This document shows, piece after piece, positions 27,394-36,239 of a stretch of 56,197 bases of DNA (positions are counted from its first letter, which is position 1; the number at the start of each line of letters is the position of its first letter). The stretch covers positions 1 to 56,197 of the forward strand of contig CAMEDD010000017.1 of assembly GCA_945913285.1 (NCBI GenBank), read 5' to 3'. The stretch is from Candidatus Sulfopaludibacter sp. SbA3 (GTDB lineage: Bacteria > Pseudomonadota > Alphaproteobacteria > Caulobacterales > Hyphomonadaceae). The notes below the pieces were generated by a model. The model searched no databases. It saw only the letters and a list, made by a program, of their open reading frames with translations, and was not told the DNA's origin. A program made the position numbers and the translations under genes.

Positions 27394-28197
27394 TTAGCGC
27401 CTGAGCCGCAGGGCGAGGCCGATGAACGGGATCGCCAGCTCCACAATCAGCCGTTCCAGCGGCGCGCGGGCAAACTTCCGGAAGTAACGGGCGAGGCTTT
27501 TGGCCTTGTGCTGCGTGACGACATCGGACGCCACGTCCGATGTCGAGCCATAGTGAAGTGCGCCTGCGCCTGGCACGTAGATCACCGATCCACCGGCTTC
27601 GAGCGCACGGCGGCAGATGTCGGCGTCTTCGACGTGGATGAAGTAGCCTTCATCGAAGCCTCCGAGGGCCTCGAAGTCCTGGGTCCGCACGAGGAAGAAG
27701 GCGCCGGTGATCGAGCCGACCGGAACAGGCCCCGGCGGCGGCGGCAGATGATGCAGCGTCCAGCGACCGAAGCCGAGTGCCCGCGGCAAGGTCAGCGTTT
27801 CACGCCGGGCGCCGCGCTCTTCCCTGCCCTGAAGGTCGAAGATCCGTCCGCCCGCAATGGCGGGTGATTTCGCGCTTTCGAGCGCCTTGACCATCGGGCC
27901 GAGCGCCCCTCGCTTGATCACGCAGTCCGGATTGATCACCAGAAGATGATCGCTGGCCGCGAGCCGCGCGGCCGCATTGATCCCAGCGCCAAAGCCAGGA
28001 TTGGGCAAATCCAGCTGACGCGCTTTGGGCGTCGACGCCACGAAGCCAGTAAGCCAGGCTTGCATACCCGGAGGATTGCCATTGTTTGCGATGACGATCG
28101 CCGTCACGTCAGGATCGCCCTTCAGCGCATGGAGGCATTCCAGCAGCCTCGGCCCGGTATGGTAAGTGACCACCAGCGCCGTGACCGTCCGTGTCAT
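27394..28197 (-). CDS. family 2 glycosyltransferase (rhamnosyltransferase-like)
   Basis: A 267-residue GT-A fold glycosyltransferase. The N-terminal nucleotide-sugar fold has ALVVTYHTG, then LLVINPDCVI with the metal-binding Asp in NPD, and the late HVEDADICRRALEAG is the acceptor/catalytic motif typical of rhamnosyltransferase-like GT2 enzymes. It has no transmembrane region. Its ATG overlaps the stop of the O-antigen ligase gene (ATGA), a sign of translational coupling, and together they suggest surface polysaccharide assembly. Confidence 0.88.
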   Translation of the reverse strand: MTRTVTALVVTYHTGPRLLECLHALKGDPDVTAIVIANNGNPPGMQAWLTGFVASTPKARQLDLPNPGFGAGINAAARLAASDHLLVINPDCVIKRGALGPMVKALESAKSPAIAGGRIFDLQGREERGARRETLTLPRALGFGRWTLHHLPPPPGPVPVGSITGAFFLVRTQDFEALGGFDEGYFIHVEDADICRRALEAGGSVIYVPGAGALHYGSTSDVASDVVTQHKAKSLARYFRKFARAPLERLIVELAIPFIGLALRLRR

Positions 28198-29444
28198 GCC
28201 TCGGCGCCCTTCAGCGTCCGGTGCCAGAGGATGATCCCGGCCGCGGCGATTGCCACCGATGACCAGAAGCCTTCATTCCAAGCGCTGTAAGCGAAGCTGA
28301 AAATCACCGCGGCCGCGCCCGTGAGCCCGGCGACCGCAAACCGGGTTTCCGGACGCAGTTCCTCCGGGCGCGGCAGATGAAAGCCGAGCGCCACAAGGCT
28401 CAAGGCCGCGATTACCGCGCCGACCATGCCCGTCTCCGCCCAGATCTGGAGTGCCATGTTGTGCGGATGGCCTGGCACAATCGGGTAGTCCTTCCAGAAG
28501 TCCGGCAGCTGCGCGAGCCATTCAGGCCGGGTCGCATAGGTCTCGCGCCATTCACGGGTGGCATAAAGCCCCTGCCCCATGAACGGCGCCTCCGTCATAC
28601 GCCCAATCACGACTTCCCACGACCAGAGCCGGGACCGGAACGAGGCCGGCAGGCTTTGCGAGAACGGCTCCAGCGCACGGAACAGCAAGGCAAAGAGCAC
28701 GGGCGCCGCAGCAATGTAACCGGCAAGTCCGCCCAGCAACCAGCGAAACCCGTTCTGCGGCAGAAGGGCGACCAGGACGATCGCGGATGCTGTGCCGCCC
28801 AGGGCCATCAGGGCCGCCTGAACATCCAGCTTCAGGTAAGCCATCGCTGCGCCGCCGAGCAGGAGCAGAGACAGGACAATGCCAGCGATCTTCCAGCGAA
28901 ACACCAGCATCGACAGCAACAGCGGCAAGGCGAGCGCAAGCGTGTTGGCGCTACGGCCGAAATTCTGCGCACCCTCCTGCAGCCGTTTGGGATCTTCTCC
29001 GTACACGGCCGAAAGCAGAAAGCCGGACGTATACGGCGAAGCGATGACCCAGGCCGTATGCACCGCCAGCATCGCGACGATGATGCCGGATGCCCGCGGC
29101 GCCGGCGCCGATTGCAGCGCCGCCGCGACAACCAGGCAGGACGAGAGCGCCAGCGACGCGGTCGCCAGACTGCCGGATTCGACCGCGAAGGTTCCTTCCA
29201 GCAAGTTGCCCGACGTCAAGGCCAACTCACCCGGTGCCCAGAATTCGCTCGCCACCACCCAACCGGTGAAGGCAAAGCCGACCAGGGCAAACGCGGCAGG
29301 CGGCAGGCGGGGCCGCGCAAGTGCGAGCGCCGCAAGCGAGGTCAGCCCGAGCAGCGGGGCAAAGCCCTGCCCGCCCAGCACCGCCATCACGGGCCAAAGC
29401 ACGAAGGCGACTGCGAGAGCAGGTCCGAAGTTCATGACACCCAC
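28194..29444 (-). CDS. O-antigen ligase family protein (Wzy/WaaL type)
   Basis: A 416-residue inner-membrane protein with ten or more hydrophobic segments. One long periplasmic loop (about residues 270-340) contains RSRLWSWEVVIGRMTEAPFMGQGL and, later, PGHPHNMALQIWAETG, the conserved Wzy_C motif with the key His. Such enzymes either attach O-antigen to lipid A-core or polymerise repeat units. It is coupled to the downstream glycosyltransferase and starts 40 bases after thrS on the same strand. Confidence 0.87.
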   Translation of the reverse strand: MGVMNFGPALAVAFVLWPVMAVLGGQGFAPLLGLTSLAALALARPRLPPAAFALVGFAFTGWVVASEFWAPGELALTSGNLLEGTFAVESGSLATASLALSSCLVVAAALQSAPAPRASGIIVAMLAVHTAWVIASPYTSGFLLSAVYGEDPKRLQEGAQNFGRSANTLALALPLLLSMLVFRWKIAGIVLSLLLLGGAAMAYLKLDVQAALMALGGTASAIVLVALLPQNGFRWLLGGLAGYIAAAPVLFALLFRALEPFSQSLPASFRSRLWSWEVVIGRMTEAPFMGQGLYATREWRETYATRPEWLAQLPDFWKDYPIVPGHPHNMALQIWAETGMVGAVIAALSLVALGFHLPRPEELRPETRFAVAGLTGAAAVIFSFAYSAWNEGFWSSVAIAAAGIILWHRTLKGAEA

Positions 29445-29484
29445 ACTTTACCTGCCGCCTGCGCGCCTTGTCACCGTATGCGTG

Positions 29485-31419
29485 TCAGCGGGCCCGCTTG
29501 ACGTCCGGCGGCAGGGCTTCCTCGGCGAGGCTTACCAGCGCCTCGTCCAGAGTGATGATCTGCTGGCCGTTGGAGCCGAGGCGCCGGAGAGCCAGCTTGC
29601 GCTCTTGCGCTTCCCGAGCCCCAACAACTGCAATAACAGGCACCTTGGCCAGCGAATGCTCGCGGACCTTGTAGTTGATCGTCTCGTTGCGCCGGTCGAC
29701 TTCGACCCGCAGGCCCGCCTTGCGCAGTTCGGCGGCGACGTCCTCGGCATATTGGCCGGCCGCATCATCCGAAATCGCCGCGACGACCACCTGAACCGGC
29801 GAGAGCCACATCGGGAAGGCCCCGGCATAGTTCTCGATCAGGACGCCGATGAAACGCTCGAGGCTGCCGAGGATCGCCCGGTGCAGCATGACGGGACGAT
29901 GCTTCTGGCCATCTTCCGCGATGTATTCTGCGCCGAGACGCTCCGGCAGCACATAGTCGAGCTGGATCGTGCCGCACGTCCACGTCCGGCCAATGGCATC
30001 CTTGATGACGAAATCGAGCTTCGGCGCATAAAACGCACCATCTCCCTCTGCAATCACCGGCTCCACTCCGGCCGCACGCGCGGCCGAAAGCATCTGGGTC
30101 TCCGCCTTGTCCCAGAACTCATCTGATCCCGCCCGCTTCTCAGGACGCGTCGCAAGCGCGATGTGATCCGTCTCCATGCCAAAATCGGCATGGATGGAGC
30201 GCGCCAGAGTGATGAAGTTCGCTGTCTCTTCCTCGATCTGGTCCTCGCGGCAGAAGATGTGCGCATCGTCCTGCGTGAAGGCGCGCACGCGCATCAGGCC
30301 GTGCAGAGCGCCCGATGGCTCATAGCGGTGGCAAGCCCCGAACTCCGCCATGCGCAGCGGCAAGTCGCGGTAGCTCTTCTGACCGAACTTGAAAATCTGC
30401 ACATGGCCGGGGCAGTTCATCGGCTTGAGGGACAGCGTTTCGTCTTCCTCGGTCTCGCAGACGAACATGTTCTCGCGGTATTTCTCCCAGTGGCCGGACT
30501 GTTCCCAGAACTTGCGGTCGAGCACCTGCGGCGTGCGGACCTCGACATAGTTCGCGGCCTCAAGACGGCGGCGGACATATGCCTCGATAACCCGCCAGAG
30601 CGTCAGGCCCTTCTCGTGCCAGAACACCATGCCCCTGCCCTCTTCCTGCATGTGGAAGAGATCGAGCTGGCGGCCGAGCTTGCGGTGGTCACGTTTCTCG
30701 GCTTCCTCCAGGCGTGTCAGGTGTTCCTTGAGGTCTTTCTCGTTGGCCCAGGCCGTGCCGTACATGCGCTGAAGCATCTCGTTCTTCGAGTCGCCCCGCC
30801 AATAGGCTCCGGCCATCTTCATCAGCTTGAACGCCTTCGGCAGCTTGCCCGTGGACGGCAGGTGCGGCCCCCGGCAAAGGTCGAACCAGTCGCCCTGACG
30901 GTAAAGCGTGATCGCCTCACCCGGCGGGATGATGTCGTCGATGATCTGCGCCTTGTAGTCCTCGCCGATCCGCTTGAACTCGGCGATGGCGGCGTCCTTT
31001 TCCCAGACCTCCCGGACGATGGGATAATCGGCGTCCACGATCTCCTTCATCTTCGCTTCGATCTTGTCGAAGTCATCCGTCGAGAACGGCGTCTTGCGGG
31101 CAAAGTCATAGTAAAAGCCGTCATCGATGACGGGTCCGATCGTCACCTGCGCATCGGGATAGAGGGCTTGCACGGCCTGGGCGAGGACGTGGGCGGCGTC
31201 ATGGCGGATCAGTTCGAGGCCGTCCGGATCCTTGTCCGTGACGATGGCGACCGCGCAGTCGGCGTCGAGCGGGCGTTTCAGGTCGCGCAGTTCGCCGTTC
31301 ACACGGGCCGCCAGCGCCTTCTTGGCGAGGGATTTGGAGATACTTTCGGCGACATCGAGGGGCGAGGCCCCATCGGCGAATTCCCGCTTCGAACCGTCGG
31401 GGAGCGTTACGTTGATCAT
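29485..31419 (-). CDS. thrS: threonine--tRNA ligase
   Basis: A 644-residue class II aminoacyl-tRNA synthetase. Domains in order are TGS (about 1-60), the editing domain with [10 protein letters not shown] near residue 73, the catalytic core with motif 1 at about 265-300, [10 protein letters not shown] carrying zinc ligands and [19 protein letters not shown] as motif 2 (about 350-370), motif 3 near 520, and the anticodon-binding domain (about 540-644). The ATG at 31419 begins at the conserved TGS start; the TTG nine bases upstream is less likely. Confidence 0.97.
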   Translation of the reverse strand: MINVTLPDGSKREFADGASPLDVAESISKSLAKKALAARVNGELRDLKRPLDADCAVAIVTDKDPDGLELIRHDAAHVLAQAVQALYPDAQVTIGPVIDDGFYYDFARKTPFSTDDFDKIEAKMKEIVDADYPIVREVWEKDAAIAEFKRIGEDYKAQIIDDIIPPGEAITLYRQGDWFDLCRGPHLPSTGKLPKAFKLMKMAGAYWRGDSKNEMLQRMYGTAWANEKDLKEHLTRLEEAEKRDHRKLGRQLDLFHMQEEGRGMVFWHEKGLTLWRVIEAYVRRRLEAANYVEVRTPQVLDRKFWEQSGHWEKYRENMFVCETEEDETLSLKPMNCPGHVQIFKFGQKSYRDLPLRMAEFGACHRYEPSGALHGLMRVRAFTQDDAHIFCREDQIEEETANFITLARSIHADFGMETDHIALATRPEKRAGSDEFWDKAETQMLSAARAAGVEPVIAEGDGAFYAPKLDFVIKDAIGRTWTCGTIQLDYVLPERLGAEYIAEDGQKHRPVMLHRAILGSLERFIGVLIENYAGAFPMWLSPVQVVVAAISDDAAGQYAEDVAAELRKAGLRVEVDRRNETINYKVREHSLAKVPVIAVVGAREAQERKLALRRLGSNGQQIITLDEALVSLAEEALPPDVKRAR

Positions 31420-31677
31420 GGGTCTCAAGTTTCTCAGGTTTGCCGCACACGCGGCGAATTCGGAGGATCCGGCAAGGGCATCTGGCGCGCCCGTGCTTAA
31501 CGCGGCTTCACCGGGATTCCCACCCTGTTTTGAGGGCAGCTGCCGGGGCTCATGGAATTTACCGGGTGCATGAAGGGCCGCGCACGCATGTGCTGGCCAA
31601 GAGCGCTTCAGGCACCCTGGCGCGTTCGCGTGGTCAGTCCGGTGAGGCAGCGCTTCGCGTTCATGCGCGAGCCTATG

Positions 31678-32010
31678 TCACGCTTCCGGCCCGGATTCAA
31701 CCAGCCGGCCTGAAGCGTCTCTGGGCCCCGGCTTCCAGTCGCCGAAGCGCCAAGGCTGCCAGAACGGAACGGACGGGTGCGTGTCCGGCGCAGGATCGTA
31801 ACCGTGACTGCCGCCCGGACGGCAGCGGACAAATCGCGCAAGCGCCATCCACCCCCCCGGCCACCAGCCGTGCCGGGCCACGCATTCTGCGCCGTATTCG
31901 CTGCAGGTCGGCATATGCTGGCAGCGCGCCCCGGCCAGTTGCAACACTTGGCTGGGCCCATGCTTGTAGATGGCAAGCAGCGCGTAAGCGAGGCGGCGCC
32001 GGAGAGCCAT
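31678..32010 (-). CDS. yidD: membrane protein insertion efficiency factor YidD
   Basis: A 110-residue YidD family protein, a small cytoplasmic-face helper thought to act with YidC in membrane protein insertion. The family core is clear: a hydrophobic/amphipathic N-terminal helix with LLAIYKHG, then CQHMPTCSEYGAECVARHG with the conserved cysteines, and a Pro-Gly-rich end GGSHGYDPAP. A C-terminal extension of about 30 residues is less conserved. Its ATG is one base after the upstream IscU-like stop, so the two are a transcriptional pair. In many bacteria yidD sits with rpmH/rnpA; here it does not. Confidence 0.9.
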   Translation of the reverse strand: MALRRRLAYALLAIYKHGPSQVLQLAGARCQHMPTCSEYGAECVARHGWWPGGWMALARFVRCRPGGSHGYDPAPDTHPSVPFWQPWRFGDWKPGPRDASGRLVESGPEA

Positions 32011-32011
32011 C

Positions 32012-32455
32012 TCAGGCCGCAGCCCGCGCCGCCAGCGCCTCATCGATCGCGGCGACCGCTGCGTCGAAAGCCAGCAGGGTAGACGCGTGGCGGGGCGGAT
32101 AGTCCGCTACCGGCTCCAGATGGCGCAATTCCCAGAACAGACCGCCGGGCGGCGGCGCGCCGTCCTTGAGCATCGCCCGCAGCGCGTCCCGGGCGGCGCG
32201 GATTTCGGCAACGGCCGCCCCGACCGCATGTTCGGCGAGGATCGACGTGGCCGCCTGCCCCAGCGCGCAGGCCTTGGGGTCCACAGCAATCGCAGTGACG
32301 CGTTGGCCGGCTGCATCGAGCGCCAGGTCCACATTCACGGTTGAACCGCACACGCGCGACACTTTCAGGGACGTGCCCTCAGCGGCCGGCAGCCGGCCGA
32401 GATTTGGGATCCTGGCCGCCAGTTCGAGTATGCGGTTGTGATAGAGTTCGCTCAT
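32012..32455 (-). CDS. IscU/NifU-N-like iron-sulfur scaffold family protein
   Basis: A 147-residue protein of the IscU/NifU N-terminal family. Two conserved cysteines are present, in SRVCGSTV (about residue 36) and DPKACALGQA (about 63). The third position, normally Cys near the C-terminus, falls in a RHASTLL segment without Cys. This fits the alphaproteobacterial IscU-like branch found next to YidD. It may bind or hand over Fe-S clusters, but losing one ligand makes classical scaffold activity uncertain. A terminator at 32500-32536 separates it from the upstream genes, so a promoter must lie within about 45 bases. Confidence 0.8.
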   Translation of the reverse strand: MSELYHNRILELAARIPNLGRLPAAEGTSLKVSRVCGSTVNVDLALDAAGQRVTAIAVDPKACALGQAATSILAEHAVGAAVAEIRAARDALRAMLKDGAPPPGGLFWELRHLEPVADYPPRHASTLLAFDAAVAAIDEALAARAAA

Positions 32456-32499
32456 CCCCGCCTAAATGGCCCGCCCACCGGCACCGGGCAAGTGGCATC

Positions 32500-32536
32500 A
32501 AAAAGGAGCCGCCAGATGCACGGGCACGGGCGGCTC
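32500..32536 (-). terminator. intrinsic terminator after exoD
   Basis: On the minus strand GAGCCGCC pairs with GGCGGCTC around a 15-base loop, then CTTTTT follows. It ends the cysS / phosphatase / exoD unit. Confidence 0.85.
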
Positions 32537-32630
32537 AGACAGGGTGCGGTGTAGAAATGGCCCGGAAGCCATACGCCCGCATGGAGGCTGCAGGAAAGCG
32601 GGTCAGTTTAAGCTTTGGACAGGAAGCCCT

Positions 32631-33251
32631 TCAGAAAGGCCAGAGCCGCGCAAGCCTTGGCAGAAGCTGCAGCATGATCAGGACAGCGCCCGAGAATGTC
32701 AGCCCAGCCAGCAGCACCACTGCCCCGTCGCGCGCCGTGAGCGCGAGGCCAAACAGCAAGACCGTCAGCCCGGGCAAGAACGGGCCGAACGGCACGACAC
32801 CGAGCGGATAGGTAATCAGGGCCGCCGCCACGCACAGCAGTCCGACGATCTGCACGAACGGCGCAGCGGTCAAAAAGGTCAGCCGCGGCCGCACCAGAGA
32901 GTCGACCATGTGGGCGTACTTGATGCCAGCCTTCGCGCCTTGCACGAGATGATCGCGCTTGAACTGGAAATCGAGCGCGCGCTTGGGCAACCAAGGTGTG
33001 CGCAGCCCGATCACGATCTGTAGCGAGAAGATCAGGGTGATCGTCGCAACAAACCAGTTGGCGCCCGGAATGATCGTCAAAGGGCTGACGGCAATGAACC
33101 CCAACAACAGCAGTACCGGCCCGTAGGCCCGCCGCCCCACGGCTTTCAGAAGCTGACCCACCGTGACGCTCTCGCCTTCCGTATTCAGGACGAGCGACTG
33201 AAGCAGCGATTTGAGATCCGTGACCGGAACCTTTGTACCTTTCGGACTCAT
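32631..33251 (-). CDS. ExoD-like exopolysaccharide synthesis protein
   Basis: A 206-residue membrane protein of the ExoD (PF06055) family. The N-terminus has SVTVGQLLKAVGRRAYGPVLLLLG, then ISPLTIIPG-like SPLTIIPGAN, and three to four further hydrophobic segments. ExoD was found through effects on exopolysaccharide production and alkaline tolerance in rhizobia; its biochemical role is unknown. The start overlaps the histidine phosphatase stop by four bases (ATGA). Confidence 0.88.
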   Translation of the reverse strand: MSPKGTKVPVTDLKSLLQSLVLNTEGESVTVGQLLKAVGRRAYGPVLLLLGFIAVSPLTIIPGANWFVATITLIFSLQIVIGLRTPWLPKRALDFQFKRDHLVQGAKAGIKYAHMVDSLVRPRLTFLTAAPFVQIVGLLCVAAALITYPLGVVPFGPFLPGLTVLLFGLALTARDGAVVLLAGLTFSGAVLIMLQLLPRLARLWPF

Positions 33252-33811
33252 TCGGATGCTCCGGTTGGGTTCGGCGGCGCGGCGCCATAGCGTTCGATCC
33301 GTGAGCGGACAAGTCCATCCCGGTCAATAGAAATTTCATAGAGCCGGTCAAACTCGGCTGCTTCGTCAATCACCGGCCCCGGCTCTGCGCCGAGCGCTGA
33401 AGCGAGCTCGCCGGTCGTGTTCGAGTGGCCGACCACCACCACTGCGCCCGGCCGTTGCCGAAGGCTTTCCGCCAGCGCTTGCAACGCGCCGGCCTCGTAG
33501 GCCTGGACCGTCAAGCCGAGCGCTGACGCCAGGGGGGCCGCGGTCGCTTCGGTGCGGCGGGTCTTCGTGGACCAGATTTCGGTGATCCCCTCCCCGCCAA
33601 GACGTGCGCTCAGCGCGGCCGCGCGCGCCGTGCCCTCTGGCGTCAGGCCCGGGTCATCACCCTTTTCTTTCTCGGCATGACGGACAAGGAAAATCCGCGT
33701 CTCCATCGCCGCTGCGTCCGGCACAGGCGCCGCCGGCCCAGCCGCGCAGGCCGCAAGACAGGCGCCGGCCAACAGGCCAAGAACCCCGCGCCGGATCAGA
33801 TTCGCCGCCAC
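33248..33811 (-). CDS. histidine phosphatase family lipoprotein
   Basis: A 187-residue protein of the phosphoglycerate-mutase-like (histidine phosphatase) superfamily. The catalytic RHG-type motif is FLVRHAEK, with the phosphohistidine at residue 45; the second His is in VVVGHSNT (about 127). An N-terminal signal with a lipobox (CLAAC, Cys at residue 22) suggests it works outside the cytoplasm, unlike most relatives. It overlaps the end of cysS by 16 bases and is translationally coupled to exoD. The substrate is unknown. Confidence 0.87.
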   Translation of the reverse strand: MAANLIRRGVLGLLAGACLAACAAGPAAPVPDAAAMETRIFLVRHAEKEKGDDPGLTPEGTARAAALSARLGGEGITEIWSTKTRRTEATAAPLASALGLTVQAYEAGALQALAESLRQRPGAVVVVGHSNTTGELASALGAEPGPVIDEAAEFDRLYEISIDRDGLVRSRIERYGAAPPNPTGASE

Positions 33812-35181
33812 GTACTACCCCCGGCGCCGTCCATGATCTCCACGCCTTCTTCGGCGAGCGCCTTGCGGATCCGATCTGCCTCTGCCCAATCCTTCGAAAG
33901 CCGCGCCGCCACACGCGCTGCGACGAGCGCATCGATACGCGCCGCATCATCGGGATTTCCGCCCTGCTCCCATTCCTTGGGCGAAACCGTCAGCAGGCCG
34001 AGCAATTCGCCCGCGGCCAACAGGTCGGCGCGCGTCGCCTGCATCATCTCGGCGTCGTTCTGGTCCGCCGCCGTGTTTGCTGCGGATGCGATCGCAGACA
34101 AAGCCGCCAGCGCCTCCGGCGTGTTAAGGTCGTCCTCCAGCGCGTCGCGTACGCCGCGGTAGGTTGCCCGCCCACCTTCCGCCGCCCAGATGCGCCGCAG
34201 CGCGCCATAGATGCGGTCAAGCGTCGTCTTGGCCTGCTTGAGCAGGTCCGGCGTCCAGTCCAGCGGCGCGCGGTAATGTCCGCTGAGCATTGCAAAGCGG
34301 ATGACTTCGCCCGGCCAGTCCTTCAAGAGGTCATGCACCATCACGACATTGCCGAGGGATTTCGACATCTTCTCTCCGCCCATGTCGAGGAAGCCGTTGT
34401 GCAGCCAGTAGCGCGCCATGATCTCGCCGTGCGCGCATTCCGATTGCGCAATCTCGTTTTCATGGTGCGGGAACTGCAGGTCGATACCGCCGGCGTGAAT
34501 ATCCAGCGTCCGGCCCAGATGCTTTGCCGCCATCGCCGAGCACTCGATATGCCAGCCGGGACGGCCCCGGCCCCAGGGGGCGTCCCAGATCGCGTCCTCC
34601 GGCTCGCCCGGCTTGGCAAACTTCCAGAGCGCAAAATCAGCAGCATCGCGCTTGTCCTCGCCGGGCTCGACGCGGGCGCCCGCTTCGTTGTCCTCGGGGC
34701 GGCGGCCGGAAAGCCGTCCGTAATCGGACATCGCGTTCACCGAAAACCACACGCCATCCTTGCCGACATAGGCGTAGTCCTTGCGCACCAGCTTCTCGAT
34801 AATCTCGATCATCTCGGGCACATGCCCGGTCGCCCAGGGCTCGATGCTCGGCGGCAGGACATTCAGCTCCAGCATGTCGGCATTGTAGATGTCGGCATAT
34901 TTCTTTGTGATCGCGGAAATCTGCTGGCCGCTATCGAGCGAGGCCTTGATGATCTTGTCTTCGATATCGGTGATGTTGCGCGCGAACACGACCGAGTTCT
35001 CGCCATACGTCTTCATCAGCAGGCGGCGCAGTACATCGAATGCGATCGGCGGGCGCGCATTGCCGATATGGGCATAGTTATACACCGTCGGGCCGCACAC
35101 ATAGATCGTGATCCGGCGCGGATCCTGCGGCTGGAAACCGCGCTTCTCGCGCGTCATCGTATCGTGGAGTTTGAGGGTCAT
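33796..35181 (-). CDS. cysS: cysteine--tRNA ligase
   Basis: A 461-residue class I aminoacyl-tRNA synthetase. The zinc Cys is in YVCGPTVYN (residue 29), the HIGH motif appears as HIGN at residues 38-41, further zinc ligands are in HIECSAMA and HHENEIAQSE, and the ATP-binding KMSKSLGN is near residue 273. The C-terminal helical anticodon region fills the rest. The ATG at 35181 starts at the conserved N-terminus. It begins a minus-strand unit with the phosphatase and exoD, divergent from folE. Confidence 0.97.
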   Translation of the reverse strand: MTLKLHDTMTREKRGFQPQDPRRITIYVCGPTVYNYAHIGNARPPIAFDVLRRLLMKTYGENSVVFARNITDIEDKIIKASLDSGQQISAITKKYADIYNADMLELNVLPPSIEPWATGHVPEMIEIIEKLVRKDYAYVGKDGVWFSVNAMSDYGRLSGRRPEDNEAGARVEPGEDKRDAADFALWKFAKPGEPEDAIWDAPWGRGRPGWHIECSAMAAKHLGRTLDIHAGGIDLQFPHHENEIAQSECAHGEIMARYWLHNGFLDMGGEKMSKSLGNVVMVHDLLKDWPGEVIRFAMLSGHYRAPLDWTPDLLKQAKTTLDRIYGALRRIWAAEGGRATYRGVRDALEDDLNTPEALAALSAIASAANTAADQNDAEMMQATRADLLAAGELLGLLTVSPKEWEQGGNPDDAARIDALVAARVAARLSKDWAEADRIRKALAEEGVEIMDGAGGSTWRRI

Positions 35182-35308
35182 GGGAGCGCCGCTGCGATTA
35201 ACGTCGCGGGGTATCATGGCAGACGCCAGACCTGCAAGGCGCGCTTGCCGCAGCGTCACTGGCCCAGGATCAATCCAATTTGATCCCGGCAGCGTAAGAT
35301 CGGGTGGA

Positions 35309-35330
35309 ATAAGACCGGCCGCGGTCTTAT
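35309..35330. promoter_or_regulatory. 9-bp inverted repeat between cysS and folE
   Basis: ATAAGACCG and CGGTCTTAT form a perfect nine-base inverted repeat around GCCG. No T-run follows on either strand, so it is not a terminator. Its place, about 15 bases before the folE leader RNA and in the shared divergent promoter region, suits an operator. Confidence 0.45.
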
Positions 35331-35340
35331 GTTGCCAATC

Positions 35341-35440
35341 ACTGCCCTGAGGGTATCAACTCCGGGCGGGCGTTAAGTCCGGGCATGGAAACCGACGGGT
35401 TCCCGCAACTGCCCCGGCTCGACCCCCGTCCCTCAGTCAA
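35341..35440 (+). ncRNA. folE-motif / THF-II riboswitch candidate
   Basis: The folE leader folds into nested stems. CTGAGGG (35347-35353) pairs with CCCTCAG (35430-35436). Inside it CCGGG (35362-35366) can pair with CCCGG (35413-35417), and GCGGG (35366-35370) can pair with CCCGC (35402-35406); the last two share one base and so compete at that position. The conserved-looking GGGTATCAACTCCGG and GGCTCGACCCC flank the inner stem. Alphaproteobacterial folE genes are known to carry the 'folE motif', later shown to be a tetrahydrofolate-II riboswitch. Identity is recognised from context and shape, not from a covariance search. The outer stem ends 17 bases before the start codon, so control of translation start is likely. 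Confidence 0.75.
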
Positions 35441-35452
35441 GGACTAAGAATA

Positions 35453-36082
35453 ATGGCTATGGACGCCGTCACCCCGAAGAACGATCTGCCGCGCGCCGAA
35501 CCCGTGCGCCGTCCCAGCCAGGCTGAGGCGGAAGACGCGGTTCGCACGCTGATTGCCTGGGCCGGCGATGACCCGAAGCGCGAAGGCCTGCTCGACACGC
35601 CCAAGCGCGTCGTCAACGCCTACAAGGAATGGTTCGAAGGCTACGGCGAAGACCCGGTGAAGTATCTCAGCCGGACCTTCGAGGACGTGCAGGGCTATGA
35701 CGACATCGTCGTGCTGCGCAACATCGAAGTCGAAAGCCATTGCGAACACCACATGGCGCCTTTCCTCGGCAAGGCCTTCGTTGCTTACAAGCCGTCCCAG
35801 GCGGTGGTCGGCATCTCGAAGCTTGCCCGCGTGGTCGAGATTTTTGCCAAGCGCCTGCAGACCCAGGAAACAATGACCGCGCAGATCTGTGACGCGATCA
35901 CCGAAAGCCTCGCCCCGATGGGCACGGCCGTCTTCATCGAGGCCGAACATCAGTGCATGTCCACGCGCGGCGTTCACCACAAGCATGTGACCACGATCAC
36001 CACGCAGTTCACCGGCGTCTTCAAATCGGATGCAGACCTGCGCAATCGCTTCCTTCGCATGTGCGAGCAGCAGACCGGCTGA
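35453..36082 (+). CDS. folE: GTP cyclohydrolase I
   Basis: A 209-residue homodecameric enzyme making 7,8-dihydroneopterin triphosphate from GTP, the first step to tetrahydrofolate. The zinc and catalytic residues are in VESHCEHHMAPF (about 92-103) and AEHQCMSTRGV (about 163-173), and the GTP-binding region follows KLARVVEIFAKRLQTQE. AAGGA at 35439-35443 supports the first ATG (35453); a second in-frame ATG follows at 35459. It has its own leader RNA and terminator, so it is a single-gene unit. Confidence 0.97.
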   Translation: MAMDAVTPKNDLPRAEPVRRPSQAEAEDAVRTLIAWAGDDPKREGLLDTPKRVVNAYKEWFEGYGEDPVKYLSRTFEDVQGYDDIVVLRNIEVESHCEHHMAPFLGKAFVAYKPSQAVVGISKLARVVEIFAKRLQTQETMTAQICDAITESLAPMGTAVFIEAEHQCMSTRGVHHKHVTTITTQFTGVFKSDADLRNRFLRMCEQQTG

Positions 36083-36107
36083 TCCGGTCATCACAAGGCA
36101 TCAGAAC

Positions 36108-36141
36108 AAAAGCCCCTTGCCTCGCCGGCAGCAGGCTTTTT
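36108..36141 (+). terminator. intrinsic terminator after folE
   Basis: AAAAGCC pairs with GGCTTTT, with an inner TTGCC/GGCAG stem above a short internal loop, ending in T residues. It lies 25 bases past the folE stop. Confidence 0.88.
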
Positions 36142-36239
36142 CTGTGGAACATGGTTGAACCGTCACGGACTGGCGTTATCACTACTCGCGCGTAGAGTGA
36201 TTACAAAAACCAGACAACGCCTCCGGGAGACGAAATACC

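Noticed and set aside
28377-29501. 374-codon plus-strand frame opposite the O-antigen ligase gene
   Set aside because: Low-complexity Arg/Gln-rich translation, typical of an antisense shadow.
31420-31677. Leader or attenuator for thrS in the bases upstream of it
   Set aside because: No terminator-like hairpin or tRNA-like fold was seen, and T-box control is not expected in this group.
33604-35283. 559-codon open frame on the plus strand opposite cysS
   Set aside because: It mirrors cysS codon by codon in a GC-rich genome, is His/Arg-rich and has no family features; cysS is certain.
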